Shown: positions 1 to 7,398, counted from the stretch's first letter. The stretch: DNA of 8,566 nt from an uncultured Eubacteriales bacterium (GCA_900319615.1 ONPE01000049.1:1-8566), one strand, 5' to 3'. Numbers and translations are program-made. The notes: a model not told the origin generated them from the letters alone.

Positions 1-33
1 GCGCTTGCAAAGATGAAAGAGTTTTTGGAGTGA
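1..33 (+). CDS. 3' end of an upstream gene, possibly an ECF sigma factor
   Basis: Frame 1 gives the last ten residues ALAKMKEFLE followed by TGA at 31-33; the rest lies left of the window. The tail is short, basic then acidic, and ends in LE, which resembles the end of the region-4 helix in many sigma-70-family factors. That reading is supported mainly by the neighbour: the next gene starts 5 nt after this stop and has an anti-sigma-like N-terminus, and such pairs are commonly co-transcribed. The residues visible are too few to prove the family. The reading frame itself is plausible because the next gene's ribosome binding site is embedded in its last codons. Confidence 0.45.
   Translation, partial: ALAKMKEFLE
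27..30 (+). promoter_or_regulatory. Ribosome binding site of the beta-propeller gene
   Basis: GGAG lies 8 nt before the ATG at 39. An in-frame GTG at 30 overlaps this motif and so cannot be served by it, which favours the ATG at 39 as the start. The site sits inside the final codons of the upstream gene, suggesting translational coupling. Confidence 0.7.
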
Positions 34-38
34 ATACT

Positions 39-2087
39 ATGAATAACGATTTCGATTTTATCAAGGATAAGATAGAGAACAGCGGAGTCAAGGCTCCCGG
101 GGATATGGACGAGAGCTTTGTGCTCGGGGCAATCTCTGATACACAGCCCAAGGTCGTGCCGATCAAGAATAAGCGCAAGGGGCTCGTCGTCGCAGTATCA
201 GCTGCCGCAGCCGTTTTAGTGCTCACGATAGCGCTCAGCGTTATGTTTAAGGCTATGTCGGATAATAAGAACAAGCTCCAAGCTCTCACGGATGAAAACG
301 GACTTATCCGTTATCAGACGCGCGATGAGGTCAAGGCGGCGGTAAAGAGCGTCCTAAAGGAGCAGAAAAAGGGCGATGATCTCGCTATCGCATTCGGCCG
401 CGAATATATGGCTGCCGATGAATACAGCGCCGCAGCCGACAGCGGCGTTTCTACAAACGGCGCGGCAGCAAGCGCTTCATCCTCTCACAGCGAGACCTAC
501 AAGCAGGTCGAGGGCGTGGATGAAGCCGACATCATCAAGACCGACGGCAGATATATCTACTGCGTCGATAAGTACGGCGACGAGATCACCGTATTCTCCG
601 CAGAGGGTGACGCCTCGCGCAAGGTCGCGCAGATAAATGTCAACGACGGTACCGATGCCGCAACTCGCGACGAACCCGACGAGAGGGTATACTACGACTA
701 TTACTCCAACGGTATGCGCGTGTCGGAGATATATCTCAGGGGCGACCGGCTGATCGCGCTCTGCGACAGGATCGACGCCGATTCGCGCAATGTGTACGCT
801 CAGGTGTACGATATCTCCGATATCCCGAATATAACCCTCCTCGATACGATGACCCAGAGCGGCGATTATATCTCCTCGCGCATGATCGGCGATACCCTCT
901 ACACCGTCAGCACGTACTATACCTTTGACGAGGATGATCTGCCCGTGTGCGGCGATACCGCCGAGCCGGAAGAGATCCGCGCCGACTGCATCTGCTCCAT
1001 CGCCCGACCCGTCGACAGCAGCTTTATGGTCGTCAGCGCCTATGATACGGTCGATTTCGCCTCGCAGACCGAGAGCAGGGCTGTTTTCGGCGGAGCTACC
1101 GATATCTACTGCAACCTCAATAATCTGTACGCCTACACCACCGAGTGGGATTACGGCGACGCTCCGCAGGGCGGCTTCTTCGGCGTATTCAACGGCAGCG
1201 AAGGCTCTTTCTATAACGAAAACGCTACCGTCACCACCGATATCCTGAAGATAGATCTTACCGACGGGCTGAGCTTCTCTGCTTTCGGCAAGGTCGACGG
1301 TCAGGTGAACAGTCAGTATTCCTTTGATGAATCCGACGGCAACCTCCGCGTAGCTACGACAAGCTATGCCGACGGCAGAGATACAAACAATCTCTTCGTG
1401 CTCGACGGCGATCTGAACGTCATCGGCAGCGTCACGGATTTTGCGAAGAACGAGAGCATCAAGGCGGTGCGTTATGTGGACGATACCGCGTATGTAATCA
1501 CCTATGAGCAGACCGATCCGCTGTTCATCATAGACCTCAGCAGCCCTGCATCTCCAGAGATACTCGGCGAGGTGAAGATCACCGGCTTCTCCACGATGCT
1601 CGTGCCTGTAGACGAAAACACCGTGCTCGGTCTCGGCTACCATACCGAGGAAGAGGACTATACCGATATGGAGGTTCAGGAGGGCTTCAAGCTGGCGCTC
1701 TTCGACGTCAGCGACAAGACCGCGCCGAAGGTGCTGGACAGCGTGTCCTTTGTCGACTGCTACTCCGAGGTCATGTATGAGCCTAAGGCGCTGGTATACA
1801 ATCCCGACCGCAACGATTATATCGTACCGCTCAATTATATGCATTACGGAACCGCAGATTACAACTACGGCGATGCCGGGTACGACCCTAACGACGTAAG
1901 TGAATTCTACGGCGGTATGCTGAACTTCAAGGTCGAAGACGGCAGGATAGTTGTGAACGAGCACTACCGCTCCGACAATACCGATAACATCGAGCGCTGC
2001 ATCTACGTCGGCGATAATATCTATATGACCTATCATGACGGCAGCGGTATCTCGCCTATCGCGCTTGAAACAACACAATATAAATAG
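39..2087 (+). CDS. Membrane-anchored beta-propeller domain protein
   Basis: A 682-aa protein. Residues 1-46 are a charged cytoplasmic segment, about 47-71 form one membrane helix (VVAVSAAAAVLVLTIALSVM), and the rest is predicted outside. A Ser/Ala-rich linker (about 126-150) precedes the propeller, which opens with the family hallmark YKQVEGVDEADIIKTDGRYI at 154-173. Later blades show DPLFIIDLSSPASPEILGEV (493-512) followed by a GFSTMLVPVDENTVLGLG stretch, matching the secreted C-terminal beta-propeller family (Pfam Beta_propel). Biochemical function of this family is unknown. The N-terminus (MNNDFDFIKDKIENSGVKAP) resembles anti-sigma-type proteins of Clostridia, and the gene starts 5 nt after the previous stop, so I infer a transmembrane sensor that may control an upstream sigma factor with the propeller as the outside sensor. 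The GTG at 30 is a less likely start. A terminator follows 20 nt after the stop. Confidence 0.9.
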   Translation: MNNDFDFIKDKIENSGVKAPGDMDESFVLGAISDTQPKVVPIKNKRKGLVVAVSAAAAVLVLTIALSVMFKAMSDNKNKLQALTDENGLIRYQTRDEVKAAVKSVLKEQKKGDDLAIAFGREYMAADEYSAAADSGVSTNGAAASASSSHSETYKQVEGVDEADIIKTDGRYIYCVDKYGDEITVFSAEGDASRKVAQINVNDGTDAATRDEPDERVYYDYYSNGMRVSEIYLRGDRLIALCDRIDADSRNVYAQVYDISDIPNITLLDTMTQSGDYISSRMIGDTLYTVSTYYTFDEDDLPVCGDTAEPEEIRADCICSIARPVDSSFMVVSAYDTVDFASQTESRAVFGGATDIYCNLNNLYAYTTEWDYGDAPQGGFFGVFNGSEGSFYNENATVTTDILKIDLTDGLSFSAFGKVDGQVNSQYSFDESDGNLRVATTSYADGRDTNNLFVLDGDLNVIGSVTDFAKNESIKAVRYVDDTAYVITYEQTDPLFIIDLSSPASPEILGEVKITGFSTMLVPVDENTVLGLGYHTEEEDYTDMEVQEGFKLALFDVSDKTAPKVLDSVSFVDCYSEVMYEPKALVYNPDRNDYIVPLNYMHYGTADYNYGDAGYDPNDVSEFYGGMLNFKVEDGRIVVNEHYRSDNTDNIERCIYVGDNIYMTYHDGSGISPIALETTQYK

Positions 2088-2107
2088 TATAGTGATGTAT
2101 CTGATAG

Positions 2108-2137
2108 GGAACCGCTCTCGCAGCGGTTCCTTTTTTT
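2108..2137 (+). terminator. Rho-independent terminator after the beta-propeller gene
   Basis: A perfect 9-bp stem GGAACCGCT (2108-2116) / AGCGGTTCC (2122-2130) with the 5-nt loop CTCGC is followed directly by seven T residues (2131-2137). It begins 20 nt after the stop codon and separates the beta-propeller unit from the pilus operon. Confidence 0.95.
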
Positions 2138-2151
2138 GCCGTCTTCTGCAT

Positions 2152-2179
2152 TTGTCAGAATAAATATGCGCGATATAAA
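2152..2179 (+). promoter_or_regulatory. Possible sigma-A promoter before the small ORF
   Basis: TTGTCA (2152-2157) and TATAAA (2174-2179) each match consensus at five of six positions with a 16-nt spacer. Transcription would begin near 2186, almost at the ATG at 2188, so any mRNA for that ORF would be leaderless, or the product could be an untranslated RNA. In AT-rich DNA such matches arise by chance, hence the modest confidence. Confidence 0.35.
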
Positions 2180-2187
2180 ATTAGAAG

Positions 2188-2382
2188 ATGAATAAATATC
2201 AACATATATGCAAGTGGTTGATGATTATGCGCAGACAAAGGATTGCGGAAAATCAAGCCGATATCCGGAACACTCCTCTTGACAAATATTACAAAATTTT
2301 TTATGAATCATACCTCAAATATCACAAAAATAACCACTATTTTTTCAAATCGGAAAAACAAACCAAATTACCATTATTTTAA
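2188..2382 (+). CDS. Doubtful small ORF, 64 aa, hypothetical
   Basis: An open frame of 64 codons in AT-rich DNA, product not recognised. The protein is rich in Lys, Tyr, Asn and His (for example DKYYKIFYESYLKYHKNNHY) with no signal peptide or clear membrane segment. There is no properly spaced Shine-Dalgarno site: AGAAG abuts the ATG directly. Internal in-frame ATGs at 2221 and 2227 would give 53- and 51-aa versions, with only a weak AAGTGG upstream. Promoter-like elements lie just before it. Base composition is unlike the neighbouring genes, so it is either a chance ORF in spacer DNA or a recently arisen or acquired short gene. Confidence 0.2.
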   Translation: MNKYQHICKWLMIMRRQRIAENQADIRNTPLDKYYKIFYESYLKYHKNNHYFFKSEKQTKLPLF

Positions 2383-2403
2383 AGAATTATGAGGGGAAAT
2401 ACG

Positions 2404-2437
2404 TTACACAACCGCGCTAAAGGTTACTGTTTTGTAA
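2404..2437. repeat. Imperfect inverted repeat abutting the -35 box
   Basis: TTACACAA (2404-2411) and TTTTGTAA (2430-2437) are inverted repeats matching at seven of eight positions, with centres 26 nt apart. The right arm ends exactly where the -35 hexamer of the pilus promoter begins at 2438. The position would suit a regulator binding site, but the arms are short and AT-rich, so chance is not excluded. Confidence 0.25.
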
Positions 2438-2466
2438 TTGACTCACCCTTTTAAAAATGATAGAAT
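2438..2466 (+). promoter_or_regulatory. Sigma-A promoter of the pilus operon
   Basis: TTGACT (2438-2443), a 17-nt spacer, then TAGAAT (2461-2466). Each hexamer differs from consensus by one base and the spacing is ideal. Transcription should start at about 2472-2474, giving an untranslated leader of roughly 125-130 nt before the start codon at 2601. No terminator lies between this promoter and the second pilin gene, so both pilin genes are probably transcribed from it. Confidence 0.75.
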
Positions 2467-2480
2467 TTACAATGTAGACA

Positions 2481-2509
2481 TAGAATGTTAATTTTCTGAC
2501 ATAATTCTA
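2481..2509. repeat. Short inverted repeat just downstream of the transcription start
   Basis: TAGAAT (2481-2486) and ATTCTA (2504-2509) are perfect 6-bp inverted repeats with a 17-nt gap. The hexamer GACATA also occurs twice in direct orientation at 2477 and 2498, 21 nt apart, about two helical turns. The position shortly after the start point could suit a repressor operator; evidence is positional only. Confidence 0.2.
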
Positions 2510-2545
2510 ATTAAGAAAAATAACATTTACAGCAAGCTACGTCAG

Positions 2546-2574
2546 TACCGCTGTCCGTTATTCGGATATCGGTA
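2546..2574 (+). promoter_or_regulatory. Long leader hairpin before the adhesin gene
   Basis: TACCGCTGTCCG (2546-2557) pairs with CGGATATCGGTA (2563-2574) around the loop TTATT: ten Watson-Crick pairs, one G-U pair and one C-U mismatch. It ends 12 nt before the Shine-Dalgarno site and is not followed by a T run, so it is not an intrinsic terminator. It may stabilise the mRNA or bind a regulator. Part of its left arm (GCTGT, 2550-2554) can instead pair with ACAGC at 2529-2533, an alternative short stem. It matches no riboswitch class I know. Confidence 0.6.
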
Positions 2575-2586
2575 TAAGTTCGAGAG

Positions 2587-2593
2587 AAGGAGG
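2587..2593 (+). promoter_or_regulatory. Strong ribosome binding site that sets the adhesin start
   Basis: AAGGAGG is 7 nt from the ATG at 2601 but only 1 nt from the in-frame ATG at 2595, so 2601 is chosen as the start. Confidence 0.85.
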
Positions 2594-2600
2594 AATGATA

Positions 2601-5600
2601 ATGCTCCGAACAAAACATGCAGGGCACGGCATCGCCGTCAGGTTAATGTCTGTTCTGCTTGTGCTGTTGATGGTAGCAGCGCTTATCGCGGTCGGTGTGA
2701 CTACGATGACTGTTGACGCCGCCTCGGCATCGCTCAACGGCTCTGAGAGTATCAGCATCTATCTGCAGGATAGCAGCTGGCAGGGTAGCGGCGATATTCG
2801 TGTGCGGTTTCTCAATGCAAGCGGCACCGAGTTAGGAACCCGGACAGCCACGCCCTCGGGCAACAAGGTCACCGTAACGGGCGTTTCGGGCGCGACTCAG
2901 CTGAAAGTCGAAAAGCTGAATCCCACCAAACACACCTATCTGACCGCCATGCAAAGCGTTGTCAACGCGGCAGGTTCGACGCAGACGGTAGTCTTCTATG
3001 ACAATACCTCGACCAACTGGTCTGATATCAAGTATTATGCATGGACAAAGAATTCTACCACTACGTACGAAGACGCCGGCTGGAACAACCGCAAAGCGAT
3101 GACTAAGGTAAGCGGCACCGCCAACATCTATTCTGCTACTATCAACCGCAACTCTAATCTCAGCGGACCGTATGCGAACATCATTTTCACGGGCACGCTG
3201 AGCGGAAGCACCAAGCAGACCGCCGACCTCGCTCTTAATGCGTCTACAGCCAACTCCGTGAAGGTCTATTCATCATCCGAGAATAAGTGGATCACTTATA
3301 CGGATGTCGACCGTTCGGTCACGGTGAGCGTGGCAGACCGCAAGGGCGACAACCTCAACGATCTGTATGTTACTTCCAAGACGACTGCTAAATGGAGTAA
3401 GTACAACAGCAGTACGCCTAAAACAAGGGTTTATTTCAAACCAAACTCGTCAAGCTGGACGACTGCATACGTCCACTTTGACGACAGCGACGACGAGCCG
3501 TACTACGAGACCGTCCAGATGAGTCAGTACAACTCAAGTCCGCTTATCTATTATGCAGACGTATATTTCGGCGCGATGGTTTCATTCTCGACCGGCACAG
3601 ATTTTGATACTTCCGACAAGAAGGATCAGGGTTCTGTGTTCGAGGATGCAGACGAGCCCGTCTATGTAGCCAGAGACAGAAGCTGGACGACCCTCGATAA
3701 CGCGTTGGCGTCCGATGACCGCTACTATGATTATTCGGTCAAGAACAACAACTTTGCCTCGGTTACTCCCGAAGGAGGCGGAACAGTAGTCGGATTCAAC
3801 GCCACCTACTATGACTATCTGTCAGACAATGAGCATGAATTCGGTTGGCGTCAGGGTCTGGATGATTCCGCTAATTTCCCGGATTCTTACCGATATCAGT
3901 TTTCTGATATGAACAAAGATGTCATCACGGAGTCGCTGGACAACAACGGCGACTGGCGTTATCCGCTGGTTTTCGGTGACGATACAAACGCGGATAAGTT
4001 TATTGACAGTTTCTACAGTCAGATAAGCGGTTCCCGTTCACCTTCGATCACACAGGCGAACTTCCGTGCCGCGAACAACTCATCGTTCCTCGGAGGCGAA
4101 AGCTATCGTAACCGCAGCATCATGGGTCTTGTCAAGAACAAGCTCGTGGGCGGCGACCTGATGGTGACCGATACTCTGAAAGCGCCTTATTTCGATAACG
4201 ATTGGCTCAAGCAGACCACGAGTCATTCTGACGGCGAGAAGCTCGTCGTGTATATTCTGGACGATACGGACCATAAAGATTACAACGACATCTTCTGTAA
4301 CTTCTGGGGCGGCGGCGCCGACACCAGCAAGGTCTATGACACCCATCCCGGTATGGTCGGGAGAAACGTGACCATCGACGGTGTAACAGGCACCTTGTAT
4401 CGTTATATCGTGGATTCAAGATTCACTAATGTACAGTTCAGAAGAGACGGAACGGACTTTGGCAATCCGTTTTGGCAGATCACAGACAACAGCCTCGCCA
4501 ACTTCCATCAGGTAATAAGAGCAAGCAACGGTTGGGCTTTGAATTCGTCTGTTTACAAGTCCGGAAAACAGACGATGAGCCGATCGGGAAAACGCGCGAT
4601 GATTATCGACTCGAAGTTCCCGTTCGTTGAGACCACCGACGGCAGCGGAGTCAAGCATTATACATTCGACTCCGGTATGTCCGGTTCCAATAGCCGCAAG
4701 GACAATATCGCTTTTGAGTTTGACAACAACGAACCGACCGGTGTGAGATATTACAACGGCGACGGCGTAAAGGGCAAGCTTGACAATAATAACGGATTCT
4801 TCCCCTTTAATGATACCGACAACAATTATCCGCGCAACTACGGCTTCGGCATGAGGGTCGATATGGACTTCACCCTGCCGACGAACGGCAAATTTGAAAA
4901 CGGCGAATCCGCCAAGTTCGAGTACTCCGGCGACGACGACGTCTGGGTATTTGTTGACGGTAACCTGATCCTCGATATCGGCGGCGCGCACAAACCGACC
5001 ACCGGTTCGATCGACTTCGGCGCGGGCGTCGGAACGATCACGGCGACCTCCGACACGGTTTATCGAATGATGAACCAGACAGAAAAAGACACTCAGGTAA
5101 TTGAATTTGTATTCAACAAGCCTTCTTCCGAGCCCTCCGGCTATCTCGCCAAGTGGGACGGCGGCGGACAGTATCCCAGCTCGGGATCGCAGATCTCTTG
5201 GAGCGCTCTTAACGGCAAGGCGGTCTACACCTCCGGCAATGTCGCTTATCTGAGCGATGAGTTCAAGTCCTATGACGACGTTTCCGGCAAGCGCCATATC
5301 TTCGTAGTCAACGACGGCAACAAGAGTGACGTCGCAATCTATTCCACCGATAATTCACTCGGCGGCTGGGGCGACTGCACTCCCTCCAACAGCTCCTATA
5401 AGAGCAAGGTCGCTATCAGCTACAAGACTTATACCGAAACTGTATCGCTGCATGACGCTGATAAAAACGGCGACGCTGTGACCAAGACATTCAGCTTCAA
5501 CAACACCGACCCCACCAAGAAGCACCACATGACGGTCTTCTATATGGAGCGCGGTACCAACGACTCCAACCTCAAGATCGAATTCTCGATCCAGCCGGTA

Positions 5601-7394
5601 CTCAACGAGCTCGACGTCTATAAGGAAGTCCAGTTCGAAGAGCTCAACACCGGTATAGACAGCGTTGTAGAGAACCTCGCCAAGAACAGCAACTTCGGCT
5701 TCTCCTTTGAGCAGAATGGCTCCGGCTACGGCGGCAGCAGCGGTAAAAAGTTCAACTACGTCCACGCGGACGATACTACTACCACCGCTAACATCTACAA
5801 CGGCGCCTTTAACCTCAAGCACTACGAAGAGGCGATGTTCAACAACGACACCGACCTCACCTTCGGAAGTGTGATAGATCTGTCAGAGACCAAGCCCTCG
5901 CTCTTCAGCTATGAGACCGAGGTAGAGGTCAACGATATCCTCAACGGTGAGACCATAGCTTACGGAGACGAAGACGTCACCTTCGATTTCAAAAACGCTC
6001 TGGATAAGCCCGAGGAACGTACCCTGATGTTTGCCGAGTTCATCAATACCCTGCAAACCGATTCTATCACCCTGAAAAAGAATCTGTATAAGCACGGTAC
6101 GAATCAGCCCAGCGAGCACATGATCTCCTTCGAGTTCAAAATCGAGCTCGATATAGACCGCAACGGTTCCTACGAGAAATATGATCTCGAGTACACCTTC
6201 GCAAATGATACTGCGATCTATATCGCAGAGGACGGCGTCGTGCAGATGCGTCCGGATCAGGAGATCGAGTTCTTCGGTATCCCGGTGGGCACACCCTACC
6301 GCATCACCGAGAGTCCGCGCGCAGGCTATGCTCAAAGGACGTCTCAGAGCTCGGACACTACCGGCACCGTCGGCACACAGACCGGCGCGGTATTCGCGAA
6401 TGAAGAATCTCCCTCTTCTCAGACCATGTCGCTCACAAAGACCCTCGACGGTCAGGCTTACACCGGCAGCGAGTTTGAGTTCACAGCCAAGCTGATCGAG
6501 TGGGATTACAACGACGAGACCGTGTATACGGAGAATACACACCCAGAGCTGCTGAGCTCGATCTATCCGACCGATACTCAGACCACCGTGACCAACGGCG
6601 TCATCACATTTGCTCCGTTCACACGCGTCCCCAGCTCCGATAACGTCCGTACCTACAAGTTCAGGATAACCGAGACAGATAAATCACAAACTCAGCCGTG
6701 GTATACCTACGACAGCAACACCATCTACGCGATCATCCGCGTTGATGAAGGCTCTATGGACGCTCCGGTGTTCTACAGCGACGAGAACTGCACTCAGGTC
6801 CTGGATGATCCCACCTTTGCGAACACGACAAGAAAGGGCTCCATAACCGTGACGAAGAAGGATTCTTTCGGAGATAACCTCGCGGGCACAGGCTTCGCCG
6901 TGCTCAAGGTATCCTCCGCTCAGATCAAGGATCCTCTCGACGCCATGTCTTCCGAAGAGATAAACGCTTTGGTGACTGCTCACGGTAAGACTGATACCAC
7001 CAACGACAGCGGTATCGCTCTCTTCGGTGATCTTGATCTGTATCAGAGCGGCGGTCAGTATGTTTACAACACGGCTTCGCAGAAGATCGAGTGGTCAACC
7101 GCAGTTGATCCTGCCGCAAAGCAGACCTACTGCGTATTCGAGTATTCGCCCACGGAAGGCTACCTGCCGAACTATCAGAAGTACTTTGTAGTTCTGGCTG
7201 ACAAGCCCAACTATTCCATGGAATTCAGCTATGTAGACGGCTTGATCGTGATGCCTAACGCCAGCGGCACGGGCACCAAGATATTCAGCTTCGTAGGTCT
7301 GGCTATCCTGCTCACAGGCGCTCTGTTCGGCGCGGTATATGCGGTTCGCAGCAGACGCAAGCCGGCATATTCCTGCCGCCACCTCAAAAAGTAA
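2601..7394 (+). CDS. Sortase-anchored fibro-slime pilus adhesin (tip-type pilin)
   Basis: A 1597-aa surface protein. A signal peptide (about 1-41) has the hydrophobic core VLLVLLMVAALIAVG. Residues about 49-360 hold three beta-rich segments, each opening with an aromatic strand then a Ser/Asn-Trp motif (W60, W140, W286); the second resembles starch-binding CBM26, and a fourth such segment lies near 547-617. A fibro-slime region spans about 395-1000: YYDYLSDNE at 403-411, SGDDDVWVFVDG at 776-787, and FYMERG near 980-985, the last two separated by an unusual insert. Pilin folds follow: about 1003-1150; 1155-1270 (candidate isopeptide triad K1160, E1237, N1267); 1276-1410, FctA-like (K1280, E1358, N1408); and 1412-1545, Cna_B/SpaA-like. 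The C-terminus is MPNASG (1551-1556), a membrane helix and a basic tail, a variant cell-wall sorting signal. The product is probably the tip or accessory subunit of a sortase-assembled pilus. Its ligand is unknown; glycan binding is inferred. Confidence 0.88.
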   Translation: MLRTKHAGHGIAVRLMSVLLVLLMVAALIAVGVTTMTVDAASASLNGSESISIYLQDSSWQGSGDIRVRFLNASGTELGTRTATPSGNKVTVTGVSGATQLKVEKLNPTKHTYLTAMQSVVNAAGSTQTVVFYDNTSTNWSDIKYYAWTKNSTTTYEDAGWNNRKAMTKVSGTANIYSATINRNSNLSGPYANIIFTGTLSGSTKQTADLALNASTANSVKVYSSSENKWITYTDVDRSVTVSVADRKGDNLNDLYVTSKTTAKWSKYNSSTPKTRVYFKPNSSSWTTAYVHFDDSDDEPYYETVQMSQYNSSPLIYYADVYFGAMVSFSTGTDFDTSDKKDQGSVFEDADEPVYVARDRSWTTLDNALASDDRYYDYSVKNNNFASVTPEGGGTVVGFNATYYDYLSDNEHEFGWRQGLDDSANFPDSYRYQFSDMNKDVITESLDNNGDWRYPLVFGDDTNADKFIDSFYSQISGSRSPSITQANFRAANNSSFLGGESYRNRSIMGLVKNKLVGGDLMVTDTLKAPYFDNDWLKQTTSHSDGEKLVVYILDDTDHKDYNDIFCNFWGGGADTSKVYDTHPGMVGRNVTIDGVTGTLYRYIVDSRFTNVQFRRDGTDFGNPFWQITDNSLANFHQVIRASNGWALNSSVYKSGKQTMSRSGKRAMIIDSKFPFVETTDGSGVKHYTFDSGMSGSNSRKDNIAFEFDNNEPTGVRYYNGDGVKGKLDNNNGFFPFNDTDNNYPRNYGFGMRVDMDFTLPTNGKFENGESAKFEYSGDDDVWVFVDGNLILDIGGAHKPTTGSIDFGAGVGTITATSDTVYRMMNQTEKDTQVIEFVFNKPSSEPSGYLAKWDGGGQYPSSGSQISWSALNGKAVYTSGNVAYLSDEFKSYDDVSGKRHIFVVNDGNKSDVAIYSTDNSLGGWGDCTPSNSSYKSKVAISYKTYTETVSLHDADKNGDAVTKTFSFNNTDPTKKHHMTVFYMERGTNDSNLKIEFSIQPVLNELDVYKEVQFEELNTGIDSVVENLAKNSNFGFSFEQNGSGYGGSSGKKFNYVHADDTTTTANIYNGAFNLKHYEEAMFNNDTDLTFGSVIDLSETKPSLFSYETEVEVNDILNGETIAYGDEDVTFDFKNALDKPEERTLMFAEFINTLQTDSITLKKNLYKHGTNQPSEHMISFEFKIELDIDRNGSYEKYDLEYTFANDTAIYIAEDGVVQMRPDQEIEFFGIPVGTPYRITESPRAGYAQRTSQSSDTTGTVGTQTGAVFANEESPSSQTMSLTKTLDGQAYTGSEFEFTAKLIEWDYNDETVYTENTHPELLSSIYPTDTQTTVTNGVITFAPFTRVPSSDNVRTYKFRITETDKSQTQPWYTYDSNTIYAIIRVDEGSMDAPVFYSDENCTQVLDDPTFANTTRKGSITVTKKDSFGDNLAGTGFAVLKVSSAQIKDPLDAMSSEEINALVTAHGKTDTTNDSGIALFGDLDLYQSGGQYVYNTASQKIEWSTAVDPAAKQTYCVFEYSPTEGYLPNYQKYFVVLADKPNYSMEFSYVDGLIVMPNASGTGTKIFSFVGLAILLTGALFGAVYAVRSRRKPAYSCRHLKK

Positions 7395-7398
7395 CAGC

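Larger units (their letters stand above)
2138..2594. other. AT-rich intergenic region upstream of the pilus operon
   Basis: About 457 bp, clearly richer in A+T than the flanking genes, with no confidently real gene. It contains, in order: a weaker promoter-like pair (2152-2179), a doubtful 64-codon ORF (2188-2382), an imperfect inverted repeat abutting the main promoter (2404-2437), a near-consensus promoter (2438-2466), a short inverted repeat just after the expected transcription start (2481-2509), and a long leader hairpin (2546-2574). No tRNA, rRNA, CRISPR or insertion-sequence ends were seen. Confidence 0.7.

Noticed and set aside
477..2078. Long antisense open frame (533 codons) opposite the beta-propeller gene
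   Set aside because: It is a shadow of the real gene. The translation is a Val/Ile/Ala/Asp-rich sequence without recognisable domains, while the + strand frame has clear family motifs, signal layout and ribosome binding site.
2546..2594. Leader hairpin as a terminator or known riboswitch
   Set aside because: No T run follows the stem, and I see no conserved core of a known riboswitch or T-box (no specifier-loop or antiterminator consensus).
2595..2600. Upstream in-frame ATG at 2595 as the adhesin start
   Set aside because: It is only 1 nt from the Shine-Dalgarno site AAGGAGG; the ATG at 2601 has the proper 7-nt spacing.
4416..6542. Several antisense open frames (for example 4416-5297, 5355-5822, 5883-6542) opposite the adhesin gene
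   Set aside because: They mirror the codon pattern of the + strand gene, show no domain signatures, and lie wholly within a coding frame with well-supported domains.
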